Counted from the first letter of the stretch, positions 10,881 to 23,890 are shown. The stretch is 64,000 nt of DNA from Asterella californica (GCA_036924285.1 JAYKYS010000001.1:667501-731500), one strand, 5' to 3'. Numbers and translations: made by a program. The notes: generated by a model from the sequence alone, not told the origin.

Positions 10881-13800
10881 ATGGCCTGCATCGAGATGCT
10901 CTTGCACCGGCTCATGATATTTGAGAGAAATACAGACTCATCTATTGGAAAACGTTCCTTATTTCATCGTCGCTTTGGACCTTGCAATGCCTGCAGCCTA
11001 TCCACTTATCAGTCTGGGGGGGCTCACGTTCTTCCCTGTAACGAGTTCACGAGAAGTTCTGCACGTCCACTAGCAGCTCGTGCACTTCGGAATTATCGTC
11101 CTCACCGTTTTTGTGTTGCGTTTCCGGGTTCTTTAACTCAAGGTCGCTATGATCAAAGGAGTCGGGACAGAGTCATCACCGGAGCTGGATTCGGACAGTT
11201 TCTGAAGCAAGAGTCGTTTGTTCACTGGTTCCGGGAAGCCTGGCCTTACATTCAAGGTCACCGATCATCGGTCTTCGTGATAGTGATTCCCGGTGATGTC
11301 ACCGCGGACACCACCAAGATTGACGGCGTCCTTCAGGTCTGTGTTCTTCATCCTCAGTTCAACGTCTACTGCAAGTAGTAATTGATTTTTTGAAACGCTG
11401 GTTTTACTGTTGTTGTTATGACCTGAATTTGAAGGAATTGTTGCTTGAGCTCAGAAAATTCAGTATCTAATTTACGTTTAAAGAGAAGACTTTATTGTCC
11501 CCTCGTGAAGCTGAGCTAATGGAGGTTGGGCTGAAGTTTTACTTGGTAGGATTACTCGAGGGAAACTAAAAGTAAAAAGGTTTTGCCTAGGGCAGGACAT
11601 TTTGCTGCTGCATGGTCTGGGAGTCAAGCTCGTAATTATTCCGGGGACTAAGCCACAAATCGACGAGCTTCTGATTGAGCGAGGTAAAGGTCGTGCTTGA
11701 AATATGAGCTCACAAGTGAAATCTACCATTCGATCCGAATGCCTGTGGGATCTTTCCACTGTATCAGTCTGTAACGTTAAGTTGTTGATGTGTTTTAAGC
11801 AATTTTCTGGTCTTATATGTTATCGTTGCTGTTTGTTTCCGGAGAACCGGATGCCTGTGGGATCTCTCGACTGTATTAGTCTGTACCGTTAAGTTGTTGA
11901 TCTGTTTTGGAGAATTCCCTAGTCATATATGTTGTCAGTACTGCTTGTTCGCGGAGAGCTTATGTTATGCATATGCCGCCTCCTCGTCCTCGTGGTTAAT
12001 ATGCCCTACTTGTTATCACAACTTGGGTTTACGGTGATACTCATCAGATCGGGTGGTGGATGGCAGGTTTTGAGCCAGAGTATGAAGGAGCCTACCGAAT
12101 CACAGGCAGAGAAGCGCTGGAGGCCGCCATGGAAGCTGCAGGAAGAATCCGAGTTACTCTTGAGGTCAAACTCTCGAGAGGCACGTCTTTCCCCAGCCTT
12201 CGCCGGTCTAGAGATAATGAACGCTGGAATGAGGTCGCCGTTGCGGGCGGAAACTATCTGGCTGCAAAGGTAAGACCTCTGCAACTACCGGTAGTGTGCA
12301 GTTAGCAAAGTGTACCGACTCAAGTGGTTAATGTTCGGCGATGCACAAAACTCTTTCTCATGCTGGAACTAATTAAGTGCATACTAACTTCTGTATCTCG
12401 CGGTTATGGTACTTGGTCTTACAACACTTCAGGGACAGCTTGTCCACACCTTCATCCCGTTGAAGTTGGCCAGCGAGTCGATTTAAAATAATAATCTTTT
12501 CTTATGGTTCGTTGAAACGCAGAGGAGGGGAGTGGTGAATGGGGTAGATTTTGGAGCGACAGGGGAGGTCAAGCGAATTGACGTTCATCGTATAAGGCAG
12601 GACCTGGACAAAAACTCGATAGTGCTGTTGAGCAACCTTGGCTACTCTTCCGCTGGGGAGGTCTTGAACTGCAAGCAAGTATCTTAAGCCAATCTACAAA
12701 GATAGCCCCTGAGAGTGCTGATGTATCAATCCCACCCTACGAGGAATTGAGCAGGTTGAACAATCTAGGTCTTGCTCTTATTGATCATAATATAACTCTC
12801 ATTTTAGTCTGTATGGACACGTATTCAGATCTTTGCTCGATGCGAATTGCATTTTTATTCTCACGACTAATTAATCTAGAACTCCATGGTGCAGTATGTA
12901 CGAGGTGGCAACTGCTTGTGCCATAGCTCTTCAAGCAGATAAATTGTTATGTTTGCTGGATGGACCTGTACTTGACGAGGATGGTCGGCCTTTTCGCTTC
13001 ATGACGCTTCGAGAGGCTGATAAGCTGATTCGTGAGCGCGTAAGTCAGAGCTCGGCTGCTGCTGACTACGTCAAAGCTGTTGCCGGCCCTGCATATGTCA
13101 AAAGTCTTGGCCTACCTCTCAGCACTGGCAACGGTAGTATGCAGAAAGGAAGTGTAAACGGTGCCAGCAATGGATCGCTTCGTGGGGATACTGCAAATAA
13201 CGGACTCAATGGATATGCGAGAAATAGCAGCAGCAGCAGCGTGTCACATGCACCGGCAGCAGTAGCAGCCCCGGAGCAGAAGCACGGTAGAGGATTCGCG
13301 ATCGGTGGATTGGATAGGTTCAGCAGGGTCCATGGCTACTTATCTGAATTGACGGCTGCTGTTTACGTTTGTCGAGTAAGCAAATTCAGTCAGGTTCTGC
13401 CCTGAGAGAGAAGAAGATCCAGTGCTGTAGTTTTACCAATGCTCTTGTTGTTGGTAACACAAATACATCGTTGTTTTCCGTAGTACTAAGACTCGCTCTG
13501 TACTCTGCTCAGCATGGTGTCGGAAGGGTACATCTGCTCGACAGCAATGTCAACGGGGCACTTTTACTGGAGCTCTACAGTCGTGATGGCGTCGGGAACA
13601 TGGTTTCAAGGTACCCTCTATGAATCTTAATATACTGAACACCGGTGTGTTGTGTGGCACATGGTGTTTACCTTTCTGCATTTCCTGGGAGACCATTTCT
13701 AACTGAGTTTATAGCTGTAAAAACTCAGTTAGATAGGCTGGTACTTGCAGTAACTAATGAGGCTTTGTTGTCTCGTCAAATTTTGTAACAGTGATGCTTA

Positions 13801-15111
13801 TGAAGGTGCACGTGAAGCAACTTCAGCTGATATACCCAGCGTCCTGAAGCTGCTGGAACCTTCCATTGAAGAAGGCATATTGGTTAATCGCCCATCGCAA
13901 GAGGTACGTTGTACTCGTCATCCTTCCGTATGTGCTACCATAGAGATCATTAGTTCCTATTTTGAGATGGCTTGCTGCATCTATTACTAACGGTATATGC
14001 ATAGAATTTCTGGCACGTTGGGCTGCGTGTATAAACGTAGAGATATGCATCCGTTAGTTGGTACCACTGTTGGTTGTTCCACTTTGCTGTACTCAAGGTT
14101 CGTCTAATCTCTCAACGCCTGCCTAAAACTTTGTGTATGGAAGAGATGTAAACATGACAGTTCTGTGTGTAAAACTTAGAACGGTATAAGTTCAAAACTG
14201 CAGTCGTGAACCATGCTTCCGGTAACTCAGACTTGCTTATAAGATCCTTTTGCAGCTTGCTTTCTTTTTAACAGGCACTCTCTGCTGGACTGTCGTGTTG
14301 GATGCAGCTGAAACAGGAAATTAAGAACTACATCGTGGTGGAAAGAGACGGCTCAATCATAGCATGCTGTGCACTTTTCCCATATGAGAAGGAAACCTGC
14401 GGTGAACTAGCCGCATTCGCTGTTTCACCCGAGTGCCGAGGTTCTGGTATTGGGACTTCGTTGTTAGGTATGTTCTTCTCTGTTCTCCGACACGAGTTAA
14501 ACATGCTACGAGTTTTCTCGTGGCTTTTCACCCTCTGAGACATTTTGAGGGTGGAAAACGTTTGAGGTTTTCCACTCTCAAATGGTCTTGCGGTTCGTAT
14601 CAGATTCTGAAAAGGTCGTAGAGCTACATCATACTTAATAATGCATTAAAACGGACCTTTCCTTTTGCTTCTTCATGGTTGCTGACAGAGTACGTTGAGA
14701 AGCGAGCTGGAGAACTGAAGTTGGAGAAACTTTTTGTTTTAACTACCCGCACAGCAGACTGGTATGCTTAATTCTTCGGCTTCGCATTACTGAACTGACC
14801 TATTTACTCTTCTATTCAAATCACTTATGGTGGCATTCAATTGAGCTTCAAGGAGCAGTGTTGTGTGGCTGTGTCACTGTGCGGAGACCTTGTAGATGGA
14901 AAATACGCAGGCTGGTTGATGGCGTCAGGCATTTCCGTTATGTACTGACGAGTTCTAGATGTCCAGGTTCGTCGAGCGCGGGTTCAACGAGTGTACAGTG
15001 GACATACTACCGGAGAGACGCCGACGTAAAATCGATTTCTCGAGGAGATCGAAATGCTACGAGAAGTACGTAAAACAAGGTGCCAGCAGTGGTGTTTTGG
15101 CATTCAGTTAG
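10881..15111 (+). CDS. NAGS: N-acetylglutamate synthase, chloroplast type
   Basis: First enzyme of arginine synthesis: acetyl-CoA plus glutamate gives N-acetylglutamate, in the plastid. Ten exons: 10881-11336, 11596-11683, 12067-12269, 12523-12674, 12895-13375, 13513-13610, 13792-13903, 14308-14467, 14689-14761 and 14967-15111. They total 1968 nt (655 aa) with phase kept at every junction. Residues 1-100, rich in Ser and Arg, fit a transit peptide. Residues 112-455 are the amino-acid-kinase-like domain (SFVHWFREAWPYIQGHRSS, VDFGATGEVKRIDV, DKLLCLLDGPVLDEDG). A Ser/Asn/Gly-rich linker precedes FAIGG. The C-terminal GNAT domain has the acetyl-CoA loop RGSGIG (574-579) and VLTTRTADWFVERGF. The protein is slightly longer than plant relatives of about 600 aa because of the linker. 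The start is the first in-frame ATG after a stop near 10839. Intron 4 uses a GC donor. Nothing indicates loss of function. Confidence 0.93.
11736..11945 (+). repeat. Two-unit tandem duplication inside NAGS intron 2
   Basis: A block starting with GCCTGTGGGATCT at 11741 recurs at 11853, a period of 112 bp. Both copies go on through a CTGTA-CGTTAAGTTGTTGAT segment to a TATATGTT word. The copies differ at about one base in eight. The duplication lies wholly in the intron and does not touch either splice site. Confidence 0.7.
12675..12894 (+). other. GC-AG intron in NAGS
   Basis: Exon 4 must end ...AACTGCAA for the frame to join T-ATG-TAC-GAG of exon 5, giving N-C-N-M-Y-E-V as in plant NAGS (N-C-N-T-Y-E-V). 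The base pair after AA is GC, within AA/GCAAGT, the standard strong context for the rare GC donors. The acceptor is GGTGCAG. A GT donor one or two bases away would break the frame. Confidence 0.8.
13699..13732. repeat. 12-bp perfect hairpin in NAGS intron 6
   Basis: CTAACTGAGTTT (13699-13710) pairs with AAACTCAGTTAG (13721-13732) around a 10-nt loop. It sits about 60 bp before the exon 7 acceptor and could bring the acceptor region closer in the folded transcript. No function is shown. Confidence 0.6.
14545..14581. repeat. 15-bp hairpin in NAGS intron 8
   Basis: TTGAGGGTGGAAAAC (14545-14559) pairs with GTTTTCCACTCTCAA (14567-14581) with one mismatch and a 7-nt loop. It lies wholly inside the intron. 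Confidence 0.6.
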
Positions 15112-17629
15112 TTGGAAGGATGACGGTATATCCATAAGAAGTGAGAGTGCGGTATCTCCTTGTCTGGAGTATGTGAGATGTAATATATCTGCAGAGTGCA
15201 GACTTCAACACGTAGGTCTCTTGTAGTTTTCTTGAAAGGGAAAACATGCCTGAAATAAAGTCAATAGGAAAAATCTCTTCGAGTCCTCTGTGGAGAGGGA
15301 GTCCTCTTCTTTATGTGACCAGCAGGAGAATAGAATGCTGCGGTAAACCACAACACTATCCTTCCAGGTCGTCGACTGGAGGAACGACACATTCGTGGAT
15401 GTCAGCTTGAACGCGTATCAGTTTTGACTTAGAGTAGATACTAGAGTGAGAAAGGTGTAGGGCCTGTGCGACGGTCCTGTAGGTCACATGAATGGTAAAG
15501 TCCCCAGGGGAAGGTATAGGGCTCAGAGAATAGGAGCTTACCTGTACATTTGAGAATCATAGTAAAGAGTGTTCTTGGGCGTATTGCATCGCTCGTGTAC
15601 CCTTGCAGTGAATATATGATCGGCAATTTCCTTTACGTGGAGGAGCTGAAGTGGGAATAAATAGTTTAAAGTAGCGCTTATGTAAGTGATGGCGACGGGA
15701 TTCATCCCAGCTTAATATTAGTCTTGATTATCCGGGAGAAAACGGCAGCCCCAAGGGTGCAATTTCATTGCTCACGTATTCAAGACTCTAGACAGACATC
15801 GCCAGCGTCCCCTTTCGGAGTTCTACGGTCAGAAGAATATCGTAGTTCCATACACCTACAAAAATCGGCACGGGAAGTGGAGGCTTAAATCGGCACTTCT
15901 TGCACGCTTATGCAGCCTTACAATGTAAAAAGCAGGTATGCGACATGCACTTCACGACAGGTTTTAAGAGTGGGCTCCTGGAGACCTAATTGGTTGCAAA
16001 ACTAATCCAACATGTGCAAGGAAATTAAAGAGATGCACGAGACACTTGAATTTCGCGCTCAGCTGTTTGTCGTCGATGATATCGTTCATATTCAGACGAG
16101 TGCCGGCGAATCTAACATTGAGGTTGGCATTGGTGCTGCAGTAACTTTCTTCGCCGCCATCGTGTGATGCTGCTCTTCTGCGCGGCTCGTGGTTCATGAT
16201 GGTTCCTTGTCATGTGCGCGTGAATAGAACTGATGGTGATTCCTGAATGAGAGGGAACAAAGTTTCTCTGGCAAGCTAACTTTCACGACCGAATCAGCCG
16301 ACTTCTTGTCGACCTCAACCTCCAGGGACCGATAATCTTGTGAAGTCTTGTCTACTGCGTAATGCTCATTGAACAGGAGAATTTGCTATTTGTCAAAGCT
16401 AGGTCAGATATGAATGCCCTTTCATGCCGCCAAGTCTGGATGAACTGCCACTTTGAGTCGTATTTGGGCACCATCTCATCGCTCAGTTGTCTGATAAGTG
16501 CTTGGATCCGAATACTTGTGCATTCAGGACTGTGACGGGGATGGTTCCTGCTGCGTTCCCTTTGATGCGGGAGAGCTCCATCCGACTTCTGCACTTCACA
16601 CGCAGATTCTGCCTGAAGCAAGTTCTTCATATATTTGTTGCTTCAGCGTGGCCAATACTAAGAGAGGATGAATCTACTCTTACGTATCTCCCTTCAAAAC
16701 CCGCTCTGTAAATTGGACTTGTTAAAGATCCGTTTCTATCAAAGTTCTTTCTCCATCGCATCACTAAAATTCCTGTTATATTCTCTGAAGGATATAGGCC
16801 TACAAAGTGGCCTGTGTACATTGTGGCATTTCCTCTTCGCCTGTCTCATCATTTTGAGATGCCAATTTATTGTAGTGGAAGTAGAAGGGCCTGCAATCCA
16901 GTTCACAGAGCGGATTTAAGCGGATCGAGTGGGAATGCTTAGTGAAGGGAGTTTCACATTTCGATCAGCAGCAGGGCGCAGAGATAACAATCGGATTACT
17001 GCTCGAGCTTGATACGCACACCTTCACTGTCAGTTATCCTGCTGCCGGTAAAGAAGGCAATCAAATCTACAGCAGAGAGCACAGGAAAGAAGAACTTTCT
17101 GCGAGATGCCCACTTCGATTCCATACGATACCGTAGATGATTCTTAGGCTTATGTTTCTATATCATTTCTGACTCCGGAACTGTCAGACTCTATCGGCTT
17201 AGATCTTCCGAATGAGCATACTGGAAATTTGTGTGATGATCCCTCATCCGTCTTTACGATCAGGACGCAGAGATAGAGAGCCGATTGTTGACCACGTGTC
17301 AACTGGTCGTGAGCGTTTACTGTAGTTAGGGGAAAGATCCGAGACTGGAAGAGTCCACTGTCGGAAGAAGGGCACTGCATGGGGAGAGCTATGCACTTGC
17401 GTGAATGATGCGTCAGATTCCAGGCGCTTCGACTTCATAAGATGCTGGGGGATTTTGTGTATCTGCTGTGATCCCCAGAAATATCATGAAGAACAGCTCT
17501 GAACTACTAGGTGAACTTACAGAAACTGCGACTTGTACATGGAATTTGAGGATCGAAGAAAATACTTAGAGGAGGTGGGGCGAAACGCTTCCTCATTCCT
17601 TCGGCTCTCTTCAGGATATCGCGCTTTAG
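15112..17629. other. Interval after NAGS, no assigned gene
   Basis: The first kilobase is the 3' flank of NAGS. Beyond 16.0 kb several plus-strand frames look protein-like without giving a family. One runs about 16505-16675 (QDCDGDGSCCVPFDAGELHP). Another, about 16740-16940, contains ITKIPVIFSEGYRPTKWPVY. A third, about 16905-17050, ends at a GCTGCCG/GTAAAG donor. Others lie at about 17150-17270. They may be exons of the same unit as 17630-18086. Phase between them could not be fixed. Confidence 0.25.
16012..16167 (+). CDS. Possible 51-aa small protein
   Basis: An ATG directly after a stop opens a 51-codon frame, MCKEIKEMHETLEFRAQLF... ending GIGAAVTFFAAIV. The charged first half followed by a hydrophobic C-terminus could be a tail anchor. 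The opposite strand is also open here (16197-15964), so chance is a real alternative. No homologue is recognised. Confidence 0.2.
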   Translation: MCKEIKEMHETLEFRAQLFVVDDIVHIQTSAGESNIEVGIGAAVTFFAAIV

Positions 17630-18086
17630 ACGATGCAAAAGCAGAGCAGAAAACTAAAGGAAGTTACGGAATTCCAGTTTTGGCTTTTGGCGGGTATAGC
17701 CGGACCCAAACAACGATGCCAAGTACTGCACTTGGGCTGGTGGGCTCTCGGTGCTCTGAGTCATTGTTTCATGTCAGTCTGCACGTGTACTGCTTGAGCG
17801 ACTCGGTTCGGAGCTGGATTCATACAGAAAAGCTTTCCAACGTCATGTATCACAAATTCTCGAGTGGAAGGGAACGATCATCAGCCTCATATCCAACCGT
17901 AATTGTTATCCCATTACTTGGACGGTTCGCGAAGAAGCCAGCCATGTGGAGACGTCTGTCTACTACACAGAGGTGGTCAGTGGATGTGCGAACTTATTTA
18001 CCTTTTTGAAGCGAATAGCCACCGCAAAGGGAACAATAACAAATGGATGTGAATCTCGAGCTTCTTCCAAGAGCGCGGAATTTTAA
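17630..18086 (+). CDS. Unidentified protein, two predicted exons (partial)
   Basis: A 103-codon frame without an early Met runs 17778-18086, from a TTTCATGTCAG acceptor to a TAA. It contains SARVLLERLGSELDSYRKAF, EWKGTIISLISN and VETSVYYTEVVSGCANLF. A 31-codon piece at 17630-17722 (QKQSRKLKEVTEFQFWLLAG) ends at a CAA/GTACTG donor and joins it in phase across a 55-nt intron. The joined protein is helical in character with normal composition. I do not recognise the family. The longer Met-initiated frame 17533-18009 overlaps in another frame and is rich in Ser and Arg, so I prefer the one given here. A second overlapping frame follows at 18043-18285. The true gene probably begins upstream. Confidence 0.35.
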
Positions 18087-21000
18087 CACGAAGCGGCCAA
18101 ATTGGTTTCTCGAACAAGAAGAATTACTTCGACTAATGAATAACCGGGTGAGCAATACCGCGGGGGTTGATCTCAGCCTCTTCAAGATCAGTGGCCGGAA
18201 GACGCTCACCATGAGTGACAAAGTTCCTTCACATGCTTCAGCTCCAGTCGAAGCTAAGCGGCGTTTGTCGAGCCAGTCCCGATAGGAAGAGCAAGCAAAG
18301 AGGTCAGATTTTGGATGCCTTCGCTCCGATATGCCCTGGCAATTACTGTCTCCAAGCTCAAGTACGTACAAACGCCCGACCGGCCGAACCCAGGGAATCA
18401 CCTTCCTGTCCTCGACCGGTCGAGAACATACCGTTCTGGTCGCAAGAGACGGCCGCCTGCAGCGTCGTGTACGATACGCCCGAATGCCCGTCAAAGCCGT
18501 CTTTTTCATCCGGCCGCCATTACTCCGTCCGTGACAGGAGTGGCGAAACTAAAGCGAATTGTTGAAAAGTCAGATAACTTCATCTGCATCTGGCAGGTTC
18601 GGCTTTGCCAAGCGGGAGGTACCTCGGGACGGACCCCGCTTTGGCTGAATAGCGAAAGATGGTTTGGATTTGGTCATTATTATTGTAATTTATGATGATT
18701 ATTAGGATGATCACATTAATGAGTCTCATTTTATTTACGTAAATATTTTACTAATGATTTTACTTTTCCATTCCTTTTATATGGGTAGAAAATGTCGATG
18801 ACAGGAATCATAGTTAGATGGGTAGGAATGAATGGCTAAACCAGTCTCTCAAACTGGTAGAACGTTCATCTTGATTATCTACTTTTTAGTTTCGATCATG
18901 ACACCCTCTAATGAATCATACTTGTGAAATACAGATATATGCGCTATTACGGTTATTCAACAGCAACTGTAGCTCCCGTCAAACCTCCCTGTATAACTAA
19001 GGGGTTCACCGCACTGCTCTTTTCGTGAAGCACATGGCTGGCCTTTACGGAACTTTTACTGACATTCCCGAAGCAGTGACCATTTGCGAAAACGCCACAA
19101 CTCGAACTATATGACCACACTGTGGACGTCGTTTTGCATGTACCCTACAAATATGTGTGACGTGGCCTTTGTAGTTATCATGTACTCTCAGTACAGCCCA
19201 CCACGTCCTTGACTGGGGATCTTGACTGGAGTCCGTTCCTGGCAGTTCTCTTTGTACGAAATGAACATACGCACGAGCACGCTCTTGCATGCTTCAAACT
19301 GCCAGTGTCGTGTACTCTGACACTTCAAAACCGAAACGTACGCTGAACGGACGCTTCTTTACCACGAAAGTCGGATAGGATAAATACTCTAAAAAGGAGT
19401 TGAAACGAAATAAACTAAAAGTGTGAGGCAATGCGAGGTGCCCGTTTATTACCGACTCTAAGTATACGAGGATGCCGGGGGTCTTTGGTACCAACGAAAG
19501 GAGCATTGCGGTGATCCCCTAACATGTTTCACGACAATAGCTGCAAAGAGGAGTGCGTAAAAAATTGGATTCATAAGTCCTCCGAGTGTGCTTGTTAGAC
19601 TATGTTGCCATTAACGAATCAAGTTGTGAATAAGCATCCCCAAGCGGTTTCGGGTTTCGACAGCGTTACTTTTTTTTTCTTGATCGACGGTTGGCTCACA
19701 GGGAGTTATAGCTACAATTTTTCTTATAGCACATGCGTGACCTTATCAATTGGAAAAGTCACTACTTTTACAAACGTTTGAGTTAGCACAGAGAGATTCG
19801 TGCTGATTAACAGGTTGTACGTCCAGAGTTCGAGCCTAGAGCCCAAGCAGGTCAGGGCCCATAAAAAGCGGTCGATCAGGACTTCAATAATTTGCGGGAA
19901 AGGCAAGTTTGAAGATGAAAACCGAACAGTAGCATAGTCCAAAACGAACCGAGAAAAAAGATAAAAGATTTCTAATGACCAAACCCAAGGCATGGGGGAA
20001 AAATACCGACACAAAACAGTCAAACTCGCCTGAGCGCAAGCAAGGGTGAATATGCAAGGAAGTGTAGATGTGAATATCCTGCCCAACGGCCTTGTACAAA
20101 TAAGAGGAAAAAGACAAGAATCTTAAAAAACCAGACGCGGAAGGTCCCACGGCCTTATACAGTGAAGGAAGAGGGTGCAGTGTAAATTCAAATATAAATC
20201 TTACTGGGTTGCAGTGAAAATTCCTCACGATGGAAGTTCAGTGAAAGAAGCGAGAGGAAGGAAAAATATAAGTGTTTGGTTTCGTTAAAAGAAGTCAAAA
20301 GATAAATTATTGTTCAAATTTAAATATCTGAATTTAAATTTCTAAAATTAAATGACTATATTTAAAAAGCTTAATTTAAATATATCTTAAGCCCACGAAA
20401 CATGTCTTAGGCCCATGAAACACATGGCCTCCAGAAACCAAGAGAACCCATAAGCGTAGTCACTAGATCTAGAATTAACTCACTATAAGTGTCATTCATT
20501 TTTACGGATAAGTTCAATGTTTGAGACATTATTTAGAGCTAACGCTTCCTGACAGAAAGATTAGCTCATAAATAACACCTCATGTACACTTCTGAAGTGT
20601 ACATGGGGTGAATACACAAGATTGCAGGTGAATTCATTCAAGTTGTGAATGATAAGCATGTCGACTATGAAGACACAACCATCTTATGCGAATAAAAGCA
20701 TAAGTGAGAAGATTCAGAGGAAGATGATGAGAAGACATTGTTACAATTAACTGATTTTTTGATCAATATATGTGTTAGAAGAAGTCCGGAATACTCATAC
20801 AGAAGACATCAAGAAAGTATACAGAAGTCGACAGTCGATCTATTATCCAGATTAGTTCCGGAGTTTAACTGGATTGGTATTTAGCCGTATCAGTTTTTAC
20901 GAAAAGAGTCCGGATACATCCGGTAGTTAGACCGTTGGACAGTTCTTGATAGTGCCATGAGAGTAACACATTCTTGAATATACTAAGAGTCATAGAAGAT

Positions 21001-22500
21001 AAATGCATTCAGTCTAGATTCACGTTATGAACTCTATGTATGTATAAACTAATAATTAAATATCTATTTTACAACTTCATTTTATGATGAGTGTATAACA
21101 GTTGAGAACAACTAGGAGTTTGAGTAAATAATACTAGAATGAGTCCCAAGGACATCGTTAATTGTACCGTATATATATATGTGACAAGTATTATTCTTTA
21201 TTCACTTTTATTATGTATTGTATTACAGTTTTCATTGATTATTATCCTTTATTACATTTGGTAATTAATATTATTAAGAATTCATTCCCATACCCTTGTT
21301 ATTTGTAGTATTACGTAACCATGAGTTTCTCCCAAATTTAATTTGTTTGAGCTACTTGTCGTTGTATATCATGCTGAACACTGACATATTTCCCCTCCTA
21401 CCTTGGACGTAAACTCCCTAATTAATCCAAGTGTTCTTTTTATCGTTTAACTTTTCATTTTGTTAATTTCTTGGTGCAATCAAATTCTTGATATGGATCA
21501 TATTCTTTAATATGAATCTCACACTCATCACTTCCAGTCATGAGTTTACAATATAAAACCTTTGAGATAAATTCTTTTTTTGTACAGAACAATTCTTATA
21601 TATTTTATCTTTTTATACTTTGAGTACATAAGGTACCGATCAAAAAGATACAATGACAAACGTTATTAGTTTCGGGTATTTTAGGCATCGAACGCTTAGC
21701 ACACTCTAAATATTCTACCCTTTTGTTCTTTTAATGCTATTATTTGAAGATACATTTATTCATTATAATTGTATTCACTGATTTGTATGTGTACCTTCAT
21801 TCGTCGTATTATATTTTTCTACTCGTTCTTCCCAGTATTATTTAAGAGGTTTTATTCTGTCGTAAACAGTTTGGTACTAGCTGGATTGTGACATCCTCTA
21901 GAAATGAGTTCGATAATACAATATTTTATATGACATATATAAATAGTAATACTAACTAGACTATATATATATAACAAGACCTACATTAAATTGATTAATG
22001 TGATACATATTTGAATCTAAAAAGTTATATTTCAATATTTAACATATCTAAAAATTGTATATATATTTGTAACTATATAATTGTACGAACCACTTGATAA
22101 CAAAGAATTTTGTCACCTTTTATACTAAGATGGGGATAGTAAAATCATTTTTTAATTTTACGTTTACTTTATTTATTACATAAGAAAATTTTTTAATTTA
22201 CCTATGAAAGTATCAACGTACTATAATATAACTATATCACTTTTTGTGTTGCTAACAAAACTATTAGTGTATTATAATATAATAAATGAAAGTAGAATAA
22301 TACATAAAATTGATTTGAGGTGGCAGAATTCCACTACAAATCAACAAAAACATTATTGCTTTCAGAAGCTACATTAAATGAAAAGGTTAGACAATAGAAA
22401 ATAAATTATATAATACGTAACATTCAAACCCTAAATATTACTAAAAGCTTATATATTTTCATGGTAGAAAGTATATTGATTCGTGACATGTAAAGAGAGA
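18087..22500. other. Gene-poor interval, AT-rich after 18.6 kb
   Basis: At 18087-18570 frames are open on both strands and none can be chosen. From 18.6 kb to 22.5 kb the sequence is AT-rich with no coding signal. It contains a weak tRNA-like B-box word near 19816 and the paired hairpins at 20528-20612. Confidence 0.45.
20528..20612. repeat. Paired-hairpin family, copy C
   Basis: The first hairpin pairs TTATTTAGAGCTAA with TTAGCTCATAAATAA (one bulge). The second is CATGTACACTT/CTG/AAGTGTACATG (20581-20605), with an 11-bp perfect stem extended by wobble pairs. Only a few bases separate the two stems. Confidence 0.6.
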
Positions 22501-23564
22501 GTTCAGCGTGTATAAACGTTTAAGCTGAAAAGGAGAAATTCGTGTTTGGTTTGGATTTTGGTACGTCAATTTTCACAGATGAGAAAACACGCGACGCAAT
22601 GAATAGCAAACAGATGAAAAGACCCCATCAAGCGTTACAAGGGAAAGGGAAAGAGGGACCCGAAGGGCCAAGCAACCAACGCCTCGAAGGGAGGCGTCAG
22701 TTTTCACATATGATAGCGCAAAAGAAGTAGGTACATATGTGCAACAGCCTGAAGTTTTTCCGAAACAGTTGTTTCTTTTCATGTAGGTTTGTGCAGGACC
22801 ATTGCAAAAGTGATGGGAGACGGCAGACAGTGCAAAAAGCTCTCAGTCATTCGTAACTGCCGGTAAGTACAAAGCTCTAGGTGAAAACTGGTCGTCGAGA
22901 TTTTCCTGGTCCTCCTGCACCAACTCCCTCGATCGGCCAGGAACTCTCTGCAGATTAATGTTGCAGAAGTCGTACATGTACATTACAAGAATAGGAAACA
23001 TCTAAGTTCTTCTTGAACGCGAGTGATCGAATTTCTAGACGAATATCGCCACGATGAGGAGAGTCTCTACTTCCCAACGTGGAGGTGGCCCTCCCTGACC
23101 GAGAGATGGAGAAAAGCTTTAGCCTAGCGGGCGGCAGGGATTCAACGAAACGAGAGTGAAATTTCTCTTCTGTGCTGTCAGGCTTCAAATAACAATGTTC
23201 TGTATGTCAATCTAAAACAAACCTGAAAGGTAAATGGAAACCAACTCTACAACACTAGCTGGTTCAAAAATAGTGAAAAATATAGTGTACTAAATCGCAC
23301 AGTCATGGAGGAAAATACTGCTATGTCATAAATATCAAACAACGATTTTCAGAAAAATAATTTTTGCAAATTGTGGCTTGTTTCAAAGTTCTCTAAATCA
23401 GTTTTTCCTAAATTTAAATCATTAAATTTAAAATCCACTTGGCAACTTGATTGCACATGATCACTTCAGTTATACAAAACTAATCACCTTAACGGAATCT
23501 TTTTCTGGTATAAAGATATGTGAGTCCCAAGAATAAAAATATTTTTAACTTATAAACTTTAATT

Positions 23565-23660
23565 TATAACCTAACCCTTCCAAGAAGGAGGGTTAAGACA
23601 TTGATTAAAGCTCTTTGCATATTCTCCTCTTCCGGAACTTGAAGAGGTGATTTGCAAGGA
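23565..23660. repeat. Paired-hairpin family, copy D
   Basis: The first hairpin is TAACCTAACCCTTCC / GAAGGAGGGTTA. The second is TTTGCATATTCTCCTCTTCC paired with GAAGAGGTGATTTGCAA (about 23613-23657). The order and spacing are the same as in copy A. Confidence 0.65.
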
Positions 23661-23845
23661 GAAAAGATGATATAATATACCTAGAAGAAAGAAGGAAACA
23701 TTCATTTGCGGGTCACATAACTTCTTGACGTATATGATGGAAAGAGGGGCTCGTGGATCTTCGCGATAATCTGGAGGAGTGCTGCTAGAGCTACTAGATA
23801 CGTTATAGTGTCATACATGTAACCATGCACATTCCTAACTTCCCT

Positions 23846-23890
23846 ATATTATAAACTCTTCCGTCTTCAGATGGGAGAAGGGATAATATA
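23846..23890. repeat. Single hairpin related to the same family (copy F)
   Basis: TATATTATAAACTCTTCC pairs with GGAGAAGGGATAATATA around a short loop. It lies about 190 bp after copy D and shares the TTAT-CTTCC / GGAAG-ATAA plan. Confidence 0.4.

Noticed and set aside
17533..18009. 158-codon Met-initiated frame as the real gene
   Set aside because: It crosses a good intron signal and is Ser-rich without pattern; the overlapping frame at 17778-18086 looks more like protein. Kept only as an alternative.
18043..18565. Four overlapping frames, three plus and one minus, of 80-171 codons
   Set aside because: Mutually exclusive, all rich in Arg and Ser, and explained by a local shortage of stop trinucleotides. 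None has a domain.
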